From Bradysia coprophila (lineage: Eukaryota > Arthropoda > Insecta > Diptera > Sciaridae): a DNA stretch of 64,000 bases. The DNA is taken from the NCBI RefSeq assembly GCF_014529535.1, contig NW_023503807.1:967332-1031331 (forward strand), in the 5' to 3' direction. Under the pieces are notes generated by a model. That model saw only the letters and a program-made list of their open reading frames with translations. It did no database searches and had not been told where the DNA came from. A program made the translations under genes and the position numbers. Below, in pieces: positions 35,692 through 48,136 of the stretch; position 1 is the first letter of the stretch; every line of letters starts with the position of its first letter.

Positions 35692-35695
35692 TTAA

Positions 35696-36730
35696 GAGTG
35701 ATATCGCCAAATCTTCAGGTGATTGGGAAACAAGCGGTCTCCGATTTTAATGAGTTGGATTCGTCTTTCAATTCTAGGAAACAGATATCTTTCACTTTTT
35801 CTTTTAAAAAAATGTTTTCTGTGAAAAGCGTTCAAAAGTGAAGACATGTCAGAGGGTACCGAAAACAGTTTTTCGACAATAACTCAAGAGAAAATTATTT
35901 TAAATTGTTGTAATGTTGTACGATTGTCGGCCCTGGAAAGACCTAAAGGTGGAGTATATGCACCGCTTGGTGCGAGTAGATCCACGAGAGTTATGACTAA
36001 AAATGTAGTGAATGTTCGGAGAGTCCGCCTTCTCTGCAGCTTCGATGTTCCACGAAACTTAGTATGGGGTGTTGTAGCTGGCCTCACCCACTATCGTTCC
36101 ACATATAAATGAACCCAGTACTTTTGTGCTGCAAGCCCACATAAGTGTTGGTAAAAAAGTTGGTGCCAAAATGCAGATTTTTTCCTTCTTTCCGGCGGCT
36201 CTACAGCTAGAACAGCATCTGGAACGGTACTATGGCAGTCATTTTTTATCGTCAACTATTCTTTTACGTTATCAATACAAAAACGCGTCGCTGTGCCACT
36301 AAAACATCAGATCCAGCGTTGGTAATATAAAGAGAAAAATTATGAAATAAAGTGTTAGCGTATAGCAAATGACCTCAGGACTCCGGAACAGTAATTAGTT
36401 TTTCAATCGGACCAATATTTGCTACGTGACAGGAGTTTGGAAAACCGTTTGCTCCCACTTGATCATATCGTTTTTCCAAACTCCGACAATCGTACAACAT
36501 TACAACAATTTAAAATAATTTTTTCTTGAGTTATTGTCGAAAAACTGTTTTCGGTACCCTCTGACATGTCTCCACTTTTGAACGCTTTTCACAGAAAACA
36601 ATTTTTTTAGAAAAAGTGAAAGATACGTGTTTCCTACAATTGAAACACGAATCCAACGAGCTATCACTCATTAAAATCGTAGACCGCTTGTATTGTTCCC
36701 CAATCACCTGAGGATTTGGCGATATCACTC
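35696..36730. mobile_element. Fold-back element, about 1035 bp, TTAA-flanked
   Basis: TTAA stands at both borders (35692-35695, 36731-36734). The arms start GAGTGATATCGCCAAATC and stay complementary for about 240-250 bases, to roughly 35935 and 36478. The central 540 bases are not inverted and hold only weak frames. TTAA would fit piggyBac- or Kolobok-type targeting, but the four bases could also be part of the arm. Confidence 0.65.
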
Positions 36731-36734
36731 TTAA

Positions 36735-38093
36735 GTTCAGTTCAGTCACCACACGTCACCAGTGTACTCAATACAAATGTTTATTGTAATAGAAGTAATA
36801 GATTTAGTAAGTAATAGAGGTAAAAAATTACTTTCAGATCAAATTAAAATAGAAATCGCGAGCAATAATGAAAATGTTCATCCATAAACTTGCTAGGTTT
36901 TTTGGCTGAGAATGGTGTCTGATTTTTCAATGGATTTCAATGGCTTTTTAAAGCCTCGTCGTAAAAAAAATAAAATAGAAAAGCGAATCTGGTTTAAATA
37001 TTTTCAAATCAAGAGGACATTATACATTCCCTTTAACGTTGTACAGTGTTCAATTTGAAATCTCTGCTTCCACAAATATTGACTTAATAAAAAAGGATCC
37101 GTTACGTGTAGTGGTGGGAGCATACATTCCATCGAAAAGCGCTCTAACAAATATATTAATATTCCGCTTAGAGTCAAACATGATTAAGTGTTCATATATC
37201 AAAATGTTGAAGAAGAAAAAAAAATTCCCGAAAGTAAACGCGCAATAAATAAAAACAATTTTCATGAAAATATTATATTTTTCTTTGTTTGGATAAAAGA
37301 ATAAATTTTTTTATGTATTCGTCGATTCGGAGCACATCCTGCACGCTTTCGTGAATATTTCCAACATTTTCATACCAACTAAAGCACATATATATTAGCG
37401 GGGAGCATTTGTTTTCTTTTCTATTAAATTGAAGATTTTAAGCATTGATAATGTCGAATTTATGAAAGTTAATTTCGATCATGAAATTGTTTTCGGTTAT
37501 CAAAATTTGAATAATTTTTTTTTTAACATTAAACACTCAAGGCTGGTTTACGAGTTTCGTGTCTGCGTGAATTATTTTCTTAGACGATTTTTTTTGTGGT
37601 TGAGGTGCAACGTTTAATTTATTTTTAGAATCTTCACAGACTTGCTCTGATAAGCCTTCGCGTAAAGGCATTTAAATTTAATTAAAGAACGGATATGTCT
37701 GAAACAATTCTGAGCTTCTCGATTTTATCTTTATAAAAAATCAGAGGCGCAACCATTCATTTTCGTATCTACCTTTATTTATTAGTTACCTGGAAACAAA
37801 TTAATTACTGTTAACTTGTTATCCATTTGCCGGTTTATCAGAAATTCAGAGGTAATAAGAATTAGCTACTGTAATCTAGATGTTTTGTTTAACGTTAAGA
37901 CCGTTGAGATCAACGCTGTAAACTTGGGGAGGTCACGCAGATCAACATTTTATTAGATACGCGCGAACACACCACTTCTGATGTATTAGCGTGTTTGATT
38001 GTGCGGTGATGAAGCGACTTTCATTTTAACAAGATTCGCTAAACATATCCATGTGAAAAAGCATTTGTTGAGGTTGTTGGCTCATTTACCTCT
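36735..38093. other. Intergenic, no gene seen
   Basis: AT-rich; small frames at 37039..37265 and 37429..37617 are lysine/phenylalanine-rich and unmatched. Confidence 0.45.
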
Positions 38094-38102
38094 TTCGGCT
38101 AA

Positions 38103-39457
38103 GGCAGATGCTATTTGCACCCGAGTGCAAATAGTCAATATGAACACTATTTGCACCCGATTGCAAATAGTCAATATGGATACTATTTGCACCCGGGTGC
38201 AAATAGTGAATATGGGTACTATTTGCACGTGGCGGGTGCAAATAGTCAATATGAACACTATTTGCACTCGGGTGCAAATAGTCAATATGTACGCTATTTG
38301 CACTCGGGTGCAAATAGTCAATGTATTGAGCTATTTGCAGTCGAATGGTCTGTTAACATTATAAAATATGATTTCGCGCGAAGGATGAATTCAATAGGAA
38401 CAAAGGAAAGTCTTTCCTTACACAAATCGTATATGGATGAATTCAGTAGGAACAAACTAAACTCCTTCCTTACACAAATTGTAGAAAGATGAATTCGGTT
38501 GGGACGAACCAAACTCTTTCCTTACAGTTTGTAGAAGGATGAATTAAGTACAAACTAAACTCCTTCCTTACACAGCTCCTAACAGGGTGAATTCAGTAGG
38601 AACAAACGAAAGTCCTTCCTTACACAACTTGTAGAAGGATGAATTCAGTTTAAAAACCAAACTCCTCCCCTACACAGCTTCTAGAAGGGTGAATTCAGTA
38701 GGAACAAACGAATGTCCTTCCTTACACAACTTGTAGAAGGATGAATTTAGTTTGAACAGACCAAACTCCTTCCTTACACAGCTTCTAGAAGGATGAATTG
38801 AGTAGGAACGAACCAACCAAACTCCTTCCTCACAAAGTTTGTAGAAGGTTGAATTCAGTAGGAACACACCAAACTCCAAACATCGTTTCTAGAAGCATGA
38901 ATTCAGTAGGAAGAAACGAAAGTCCTTCCTTGCACAAAAATCTAGAAGGATGAATTCAGTAGGAAGCCAAAATACTTCCTTACGAAAATTGTGTAAAGAT
39001 AAATTCAGAAGTAACAAGCCAAAATCATTCCTTACACAATTTCTAGAAGAATGAATTCAGTAGGAACGAACCAAACTCCTTTCTTACAAAGTTTGTAGAA
39101 GGATGATCTCAGTAGCAACAAACGAAAGTCCTTCCTTACACAGTTTGTTGAAGTTATAGAATTCAGTTGGATCCAACCAGACACTTTGTTTATACAATTT
39201 GCAGCGAATTGTGCGAGTAGCATTTTCGATAATATAATTCGTACAGCTTGCTAACAATGATTTTTTTATTATTTCCGATAGTTTTAAAAAGTTGGGTGCA
39301 AATAGCGTTAATATTCACTATTTGCACCCGGGTGCAAATAGTGTTCATATTGACTATTTGCACTCGGGTGCAAATAGTGTCCATATTGACTATTTGCACT
39401 CGGGTGCAAATAGTGTTCATATTGACTATTTGCACTCGGGTGCAAATAGTCACTTCG
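38103..39457. mobile_element. FB-like fold-back element with palindrome arms and a 52-bp minisatellite core (1355 bp)
   Basis: A 9-bp direct repeat TTCGGCTAA flanks it (38094-38102 and 39458-39466). The left arm (38109-38335) has six palindromes of the type TTTGCACCCGGGTGCAAA, spaced by about 17 bases (AGTCAATATGAACACT). The right arm (39297-39450) has four in inverted order. Between them is a 52-bp minisatellite. The frames with repeated TICTRVQIV or HPSANS are translations of the array, not genes. Confidence 0.8.
38387..39180. repeat. 52-bp minisatellite
   Basis: About 15 diverged units, period 48-53, each with GAATTCAGTAGGAAC and CTTCCTTACACAA. Starts fall at 38387, 38439, 38491 and so on. 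Confidence 0.9.
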
Positions 39458-39466
39458 TTCGGCTAA

Positions 39467-42091
39467 AGAGATGTGGGTCACATCATGTGGCGATTATTTA
39501 ATTGAAATGTTTCGTATTTTGAAAAGCATTCGAAACAGTGACCGAAATCTTTCACAACAAATTGATACATTTTCATTCTCACTCAAGTTTCTATACAAAA
39601 CCATCGACAAAACCCTTTCCGTGGCAATTTTCTATATCAATAATTCTCCCTTCAAACGGTTTAACACCTTAACGCATAGTGCGTAATAAGCGTAAATTGC
39701 TAAGCTACCGACACCGATATATTAACGCGTTAACGTGAACAAAGAAAATTTGCCTATTGAATAAATGAAAACGCAATTACCATTCGTTATACGAATACAA
39801 AATAAAAACCGAATATATCTAAATAACCTCCGTCTTGTTTATTTTACTATAAAACTAATGTTTGCCGTATTGGTTAGAACCTTAACAACTTTGGTATAAT
39901 AAAATCATATTACAATACCATCACCATCCATACATAGATAAGCTTCAATTTATATTTAATACAATAATTCGAGTAGATACACATTTCCACATTTTCCGAC
40001 AAATCCATAAAACGCTATAGAGGGTACATGTATGTATATTGTATATATACACACACCAGCCACACACGTTACACATTTTTATTTTAAAACCATTTTCAAA
40101 AGGAGAATATATTTTCGATATCAATAAGCAATAAAATTTTATGAGACACCTCAATATTCCCAGTTCAATGCGGTTTCGGGAATGGGTGTATTACATTTTA
40201 CACAGTAAAAACAGCGCCGGTAAAAAGGTATATATGTACATTCGGATTGAGGTCGTTATGGCGAATAGAGGCCGTCGTCGTAACTGTGCTCGTCATTTCG
40301 CTGTGGCGTGATCAATAAAAGTTTTTAGAACAAATTCGCATCCGTAGGTCCACCAAAGAGAAGTGGAGTCACTAGAGACGGATAAAAAACCAATTATCAA
40401 AAAAGTCACCATTAAACGTAACTTTGAAATTGTCCCCTCTACAGTTGAATTTCAACTCAAGATTTAAAATAAAATCCGATTCGGCCGTTTTACCACTTAC
40501 TGGATATTATTATCAATATAAAGTAATACGTACAATCATGGCACATGTGAAAAACTCGAGCTTTTATTGCGAGACAATACCTGGAACATTGTTATAAAAT
40601 GGCATGACTTCGGCGAAAGGGTATTTCCTACTCATACAGATAACATTGTAAAAATATGATTATTTTCCAGCACTTTTTTACGAGCTGAGACGTGTTTTTT
40701 TATTAAATATAAAAAAAACGAAAGAAGTTTAATGCCCCATTTCACGGGTGTGGTATACAAATAAAACATGCGATAAGACTGGGAAGTTCGAGAGTTTTAA
40801 ACTTTTTTCATTTTATTCGCCTTTTAATATCAATATCGAAAATTTCGTCATATTGAGCCAAAGTTTATCGATCATAAAACTGTAACAAGAGATTATTACA
40901 TCAAAACGCGTCGTTTTCAGTTAGTTATTCTAGCATGTCGAAACTTAAATAACAGAAAAAGAAATTGGGAACCGGCTAAAGTTTTATTCAGTCGCGCAAA
41001 AGCCATCTTGGCATAATTCCATCTTCGATTCGTTGGCTAAGAAGCAATCTGTCCATGAAAATGTACCATATAAAATCCATGTTACATTATTGCTCAAATG
41101 TTTGTTGTGAAAAGTGTTAATAGCCACCGTTTAAAAAGCAATTTCGAAGCAAAATGGAAAATTTAATCATAGGATTTCATTATCATAAATGACACACTTA
41201 TCTGCAAAATATCCAAACTTCCATAACTTCCATAACATTTTATCCCATTTTGTGTTCGGTTAGAGAAACAGGAGTGCGGGATAGACGATTTTGGCTCGCT
41301 AGGGATCATATTGTATTATATGGGTACTTGTATTCGATATTAATAAAGTTTTGCGGATGATCTTATAATCCAAATGCATTACCCCCCACCCAGGTTATGT
41401 GTGCCGTTTTTCTATTTCGGTGCTACACTTTGGCAAAATATCAAATAATCGAATGTGAAGTTATCTTAAATTATCATCCCGTACGCCATTGCATTGAATG
41501 TTGATTATATCCACTTTCATTTTATTACGTTAACGTGGAAACTGATAAATAAAATCGGATTTTTGCTGCACAATTTAGAATGAAATTTTATGGATAGTTT
41601 TCAATAAGAATTTGTTAAAGGAACCCGGGGTGCGTTGTGCCACAAACGCATCTTTTCGTTTTAGAAAAGCAGCTGAAGTAAATTGCGTCACAAATTTGAA
41701 CCATAAAAATTTATGAAAAATTCCAGAATGTCATTGTGAATTTGCAATGACACAATAAAATTCTCAGAAAAATTTGACAGTGAGACATTTGAGATGTCGG
41801 TCACTGTAAAGAAAATCAAATTAAAATGATCGATCGTAAAAGGCTCAATAGCTCAACTAACTAGTAAAAGCGCGCGCGTACGAGCTTAATTACACAGTAC
41901 AAAAATTGTAAATTAAATTAAAAACAGTTCAAATGCTAGGTACATTCTATACTGGTTTGCGAATCACAATACACTCAAAATCCTCGAAATTGATCATTTT
42001 AATTTGACGTTCCTTTAAAATAGACAATTTTCAAATTTTTTGTTAAATCATAAATTCTGTAAAGCTTTAGAAGTTTATAGAAATATTTATA
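39467..42091. other. Intergenic, no gene seen
   Basis: AT-rich; no coding sequence, hairpin or transposon end stands out. Confidence 0.45.
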
Positions 42092-43483
42092 TCAGTCAAA
42101 AAACTCTTAAAGGATAAATGTGACGCAAGTCCTTGTGTCTTAAATTACAAAATGTCTGATATTGCTGGGGGTGACGCATTCTGCGCCTGAAAAAATTTGC
42201 GTCACCCCCAGCAATATCAGACATTTTGTAATTTGAGACACAAGGACTTGCGTCACATTTACCCTTTAAGGGTTTTTTGACTTATATACGTTCTCTTGAA
42301 AGTTTTAAAGTTAAAGCCTCCGTTATAACAAATCAGACGTCATTTTTAGACTTGACGAAGAAAGCAATATTCTATGCCTTCCCTTAACACAAAAGATAAT
42401 ACTAAAGTCATAATTAAAGCAGGAAATTCCAACTGCCCGACATTTTTCACATTTGCCACTCACTGTCTTCTACTCCCAGAACTCTGAGACTTTGCCGAAG
42501 ACACTAACATTCCATTTGCTAATCTGCCATACATTTCGAAAAAATTCTAAAACCATAAAATTGAAACACTTTTCCATACCATTTTTGGTCATTTCGCCCT
42601 TACTCTACTCCCAAAACTCTGAGACTTTGCCGAAGACACCAACCTTCCATCTCCCGAAGGTTCGGAGATAATCTTAAAGACTTAATATGCGGTCCATCAG
42701 AACCATCGCATCACACCAACATCGATCCATCGTAACCATCATCACCAAACACACTTATATTATATTGTATTGTATGTTCAATACTCACACGCATACACAC
42801 ACACAAAACACGCTGTTATATGGCATTATATGGAAACTTCCGGGAGCCCTAGCTCCCAAAAACGCTTGCATACCACCATTTTTAAAAATCTCAATTTAGA
42901 TCTAGGGCCCGAGATTGACCTATAACCAAAATTTCAGGAAAATCGTGAGAAATGTTTAGGAGTTACGAAATCGTCCTTTTTCATAGGAACTGACTAACTA
43001 ACTAACGTAGCAAATTTCAGTTACAGTCAAAGGCAGTCAATTTTCAGCATAAATTTGCTTCAGCTGTTTTTCAGCTGATCCACACATACAATCAAAACTG
43101 GTTTTCCTTGTTCATACGGTTGAAGCTGCTACACGCACGCGTATGATAGTGGTAAAACCGTATAAAGACGTATAAACGGTTGTGATTGTTTGTATGGATC
43201 AGCTGAAAAACAGCTGAAGCTAATTTATGCTGAAAATTGACTGCCTTTGACTGTATCTGAAAATACGAAATTTTGCTTATTTTCATATAAACAGCAATAT
43301 TTCGAAGTTTCTTGGCCAATTTTGAAGCTCGTTGAACTCGTACGGAAGTTTGGTGGTCGTTGGAGTTAAGGAGGGGAAGTCAAAAAGTTGCTGTAAATAT
43401 GCTTCTTAGTCCCTAACTTTTTTTTTGGAAAATTTTGTAGTAGAGGACTTGCGTCAAGCCCGCTTACTAACGTGCGGACATGA
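42092..43483 (+). mobile_element. Helitron-like non-autonomous element, copy 4
   Basis: Begins TCAGTCAAAAAACTC after A at 42091. It ends with a hairpin (CCCGC, loop, GCGGA) and ATGA before T at 43484. The first 196 bases form a near-perfect palindrome (42092..42287) that repeats the 5' end in inverted form, centred on a GCGCCTGAAAAAATTTGCG spacer. The body matches copy 1 (CTCTGAGACTTTGCCGAAG, the CA microsatellite, AAACTTCCGGGAGC). A mariner-type MITE has inserted at 43024. Confidence 0.75.
43024..43253. mobile_element. Tc1/mariner-type MITE, 230 bp, nested
   Basis: TA on both sides (43022-43023, 43254-43255). Ends are CAGTCAAAGGCAGTCAATTT and its complement, with arms of roughly 65 bases containing CAGCTGTTTTTCAGCTG. 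Copy 1 of the host element has the corresponding uninterrupted sequence (TTTCAATTATGTGAAA near 5575), which acts as an empty site. Confidence 0.85.
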
Positions 43484-46400
43484 TAAAATTCTACAAAAAG
43501 ATGTACAAATTCTATAAGTAGGCCCTGTCTGCCATATAAAGTGGGTGGTTGTTCACATACACTAGGGTTGTGTCTACCACAAATATTTTTATTAAATTAT
43601 TTTTTAGTGAAATTTAGACTAGACTAGCTATCATGGCTATAGCATATATGGCAAGTCAAGTAGGAATATCAAGGAATATGAAACCAAAGAATGTGCTCAG
43701 TATACTCTATATTTATACACTCTCTCTCTCATACACCCAACCACATCACTTCCTGCATTGTAATAAGAAAAATAATAATCTATTCTTGTCATGACTTATG
43801 CATAATAAAAAATAAAATAAATGCAACGATTGTACTTTCATATATGGCAGTGGTAAAGATTTTTCCCATTTGATTTATAATTTAATGCGACAGTTCCATT
43901 AAATAAATACGGAATTTCATTCAACACATTCCTCCTGTTTCTCGAGCATCTCGTGAACGAAACGACGAAATTTATTTAAGTTCATTTTCAGTAGAACAGG
44001 CAGATATATTTCATGGTCGACCATATAGAAGTATATGCGGGTATTAAGAAAAATAAATAATACTAAAAAAGAACGTTACTTTGTGTACAATGGATTTAGC
44101 GGAAAAAGAAGACAACCGGAATACCCGCCTCGAGATGTAGATTTCAGATGAAAATAATTTTCGAAATACATTTTTACTTATCCGTTTTGTAGATAAAAAA
44201 AATCGCAAAAAAAAGTAACAAAAAAATGAACTTAGGCTTTCACAATTTTCTTCTTATCAAAAATGAAATAAAAAAGCAGAAAAAAAAATCACTTGGAACT
44301 CTCGGAATGAAAACATTTTAATGTTTAATCCACTATAAATTTGCAGCAGAAACGTTGAACAAATATCATATCGCAAAATTAGCAAAATAAAAAAAAGCCT
44401 TTGCGCTTAAAAACGTTGTGGAATTTTTCAATTATCATAATTTCGATGGAATGAGTGGTTATGGTCGGAACTGGAATGGAACAGCAAAGTATGTCGGATA
44501 AGAATATAGACGAATAATAAAAAAAAATGGAAACCACCGTTTTATTGTCATAATGGTCTTATGGAATTTTCCTCAACCAGCAATTAGATAATAGAAAAGC
44601 GAAAATGGTGAGACACATTCGAATAATGACTTTCGCTGAAAGTTATGTGTTTTGATAAATAAATTACAAATTCTATGAATTTAAGCGCACAGAGAGAAAA
44701 AATAAACCCAACACAATTTTCCAAACCACAAACCACAGCGAATTCTTGAACTGTTTGCATCGTCTAAAAAAATTACATTATTCGAATGGAAGAAGATTTT
44801 CATTTCATAAATACTTTTTTCTCCTCCCGCTCCCTCACTTTAATTAATATAAATTTTCAATTTGCTCTTATGTGTGGTTTTTCTCTTATCCGATGGAAAT
44901 GCCAAGAAGTTCATTGTTTTGGGTGAAATATAATATTATTTCTACCCGTTAAGAGAAAATTTACCTATATAGTATTGCTGGTATATAAAACATCATTATG
45001 AAAAACCGCACGAGCAGTATGATTTTCAACAAGTTTTTCCAACCCCACTCATAAATCATAATTTTCTTCTTTAAGGGCACACACACTCTTGGTGTTGATT
45101 TACCGGAAGTAATTATTATTGTGGCATATGAGTAATATAATACGGGTATAGATTGCTATATATATATATATATATATATGTGTGTTTAGCCGGTAATTGA
45201 GACTGGTTGCCGCGTATGCATATACGATAAAAGTAAATTTCACTTTCAATTTACTGAAAGCACATTGTACTGAAAGACAAGGGTCCGTATGACTCGTAAA
45301 AAAATTGGCTCGAAACCTAAACCTAATTATGAAGGGAAGATGATTTTGGAAGCAATACCATACCTCAGTGAAGTTTTGTTTTTTGTCTGTTCTATTGCAG
45401 AGATCCGACACGACACAATAAGGACTTAGAATTATATAGAAGTCAACGAACACCCTAACTAAATTGTTTATGTCGAAAGTACTTAATCAACATACACTCT
45501 TAACAGACCACCTACACACCTACACCTACACACTTTAAATAAAACCCTAAGAACTCGCTGTTATTGATACTTTTCAACAAAAACAAAAAAATCTAAAGAG
45601 AATTGACCCCAATTCACCGACCCAGCAAAAACAAGATTGATATGCCGCATTTTAGTCACTCTCGAATGAAACCGGTGTTTCATAATGAACTATTACGTTA
45701 CACTATGACAAAAATTGTTTGCTTTGACACTTATGCGGGACACTTACCAAGTGTATATCTGCGTCAATTTAAATCGAAGAGAAATTATGGCGGCGGAATA
45801 TAGATTTCTTCTTACCAACACCTAAATTATAACACCAGCCACCAGACTGATGTATTATATACTAGAGGACTACCTACTGAAACTCAACAGACGTTTCGCC
45901 TAAGGTAGTTCGAAAAGTGACCTTGTGAGTGAATAATATGCATGTGGACTCTAGGTGTGACAATTATACCTCAAACAAAGATGCTTAGAGACAGTTGGGT
46001 TTCAGGTTTCAATGAAAATAAAGTAGGAAATCGGCACTCCCTAGTATAAACATCGCTAATTTTGTTACTTCATTTGTGTGGTCCGTGTCCGTGTGTTTGA
46101 TACAATATCTAGTTATAACTTCAATATTTGTATCATTTAATAAGAGAACCCTAGACATTCGCGAAAAACCCTCAATACAATCAGTTCGACTCAATATTTT
46201 CGATTCGACATCATTATTTCACCTAACTACAGTGTAAAAGCGACATGATACACAAATTCAAATCCCTTCAGCACTTAAATTATGAATTCGTTATGCGGTC
46301 ACGAAATAAGAAACGTGAGTTGAAAGACAAATTTTTTGCATTCACGCAGCGCAGTCTATAAAACATTCTTTTCCGCATTTGCAATTGAATTGATGGAGTG

Positions 46401-46514
46401 TGTTGTGGGCTATGTTTGCGAAAATGCTTGTTTTCTTTTTGACAGAGTCTGTGTTGAATACTCATTTTATAGTTTCTGGCTATTGTTGACAAGAGAAATT
46501 ACAATATAGCAAAT
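43484..46514. other. Intergenic, no gene seen
   Basis: AT-rich with a (TA)n run at 45157-45179. Frames at 45100, 45603, 46009 and 46280 are unmatched. Confidence 0.45.
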
Positions 46515-47813
46515 GGTGGCGGGACATTTCCACACCGTCAATATCGTCAGGAACGATATTATCGTTTTTTTGGACGATACTATCGTCTAAAAAACGATAA
46601 TATCGTTTTTTGGACGATAGTATCGTCTCAAAAACGATATTATCGTTTTTAAGACGATACTATCGTCCAAAAAAACGATATTATCGTCCAAAAAATTTTC
46701 ATCCAGGACGATAATATCGTCTAAATTGAAATTCTAAAATATTGTCTGGACGATAGTATCGTTTTATTGTCGATATTATCGTTCAAAAAACGATATTATC
46801 GTTTTCTGGACGATATTACCGTTCTAGAAAATCTAATGGATATTTTCGTTTTATGTACGATAATATCGTCCTGGGCGATATTATCGTTTTCTTAAACGAT
46901 AATATCGTCCAGGACGATACTATCGTTTAAAAAAACGATAATATCGCCCAGGACGATATTATCGTTTAGTTTTGGGTGGTAATATTGTCCAGGAGTCAAT
47001 TTTACTCAGAGGTGCAGCAAGAACCGAATTCTCTTCCAAAATATCGAAAAACAATTGTCAGAGGAAATCACCTACACATCAGTGTTTAAAAAAGGCGTTT
47101 AGTTCGTCCCTAAATAATTCATCTTTTTACGTAATGAATACCAACTTTGATTTTACATAAAAAGCGTTGTAACACGCCGAGCGATCCGGCCCATTGCCCC
47201 GGAGCGAAGCGGAGGGCCGCAATGCGAGCCGGGCGCCGGAACGGTGTCGGAACTTAGGAGTTAATTTTTTTTTCTCGCATCGTCTCATAATTAGTCTGTG
47301 TAATTTTTCTATATAAAATTTAAATTTACGGAACCAAATGAACCAATTTTTAATATATATTTGCCGTCTATAAAAAGGTGTTTATCTACAAGATTTTGTG
47401 TTTCGTCTTCAACAACCATCCAGAACGATAATATCGCCCAGGACGATATTATCGTCTCAAATTTAAAAAAATAAATTAATTAAAAACGATATTATCGTCC
47501 CAAAAATTATCGACCAGGACGATAATATCGTCCAAAATAACGATAAATTTGTTCAGAAAAAGAAAATAACGATAATATCGTCCAGCGGATATTTTCATCC
47601 AGGACGATATTATCGTCAAAAAAACGATATTATCGTTTTTTGAACGATAATATCGTTTTTTAGACGATAGTATCATCAAAAAAACGATAGTATCGTCCAA
47701 AAAAACGATATTATCGTCCTGAAAATATTTTAAAATTTATAATTTTAGACGATATTATCGTCCTGGATGAAATTTTTTTCGACGATAGTATCGTTTTTTA
47801 GACGATAGTATCG
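46515..47813. mobile_element. Palindrome-array FB/MULE-like element, copy 2 (inverted, truncated)
   Basis: Reverse complement of the element at 32451..33936, including the intact GGTGGCGGGACAT terminus, the GACGATATTATCGTC arrays and the GC-rich core (47165-47265). The other terminus is missing: homology stops at about 47813, before the ACACGGTC end, and no 9-bp duplication is found. With copy 1 it brackets 12.6 kb in inverted orientation. Confidence 0.75.
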
Positions 47814-48136
47814 TGGTCGGTCATAATCATCAAAGCTATTCCATTTGTTTAAATTACCTTCGACTAATGATCTTTTACTTCATTTGACAATAATAAATGA
47901 CGAGTGGACTGCTTCTTAATGGTTGTGATCTTAATAACTAGATTACTTTTTTCCAAAGCACTTAAGACATTATGGATGCATTTTTAATTCAATGCTTCCA
48001 TTGAAAATAATTTAAAAAAAAAAGTTCTGATCAGCAATACGCTGAAGATTCAAGATGTTTTTTTGTGTGTTACTTAATAAGGTTGTGCATTTTGTATTAA
48101 AGGAAAATTTCATATTAAATCTTAATAATAAATCCG

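Noticed and set aside
38387..39180. Possible CRISPR-like array (52-bp spacing)
   Set aside because: The whole unit repeats and diverges, with no constant repeat plus unique spacers; it lies inside an insect fold-back transposon.
38082..39501. Several frames with repeated TICTRVQIV or HPSANS words
   Set aside because: Translations of the TTTGCACCCGGGTGCAAA palindrome array.
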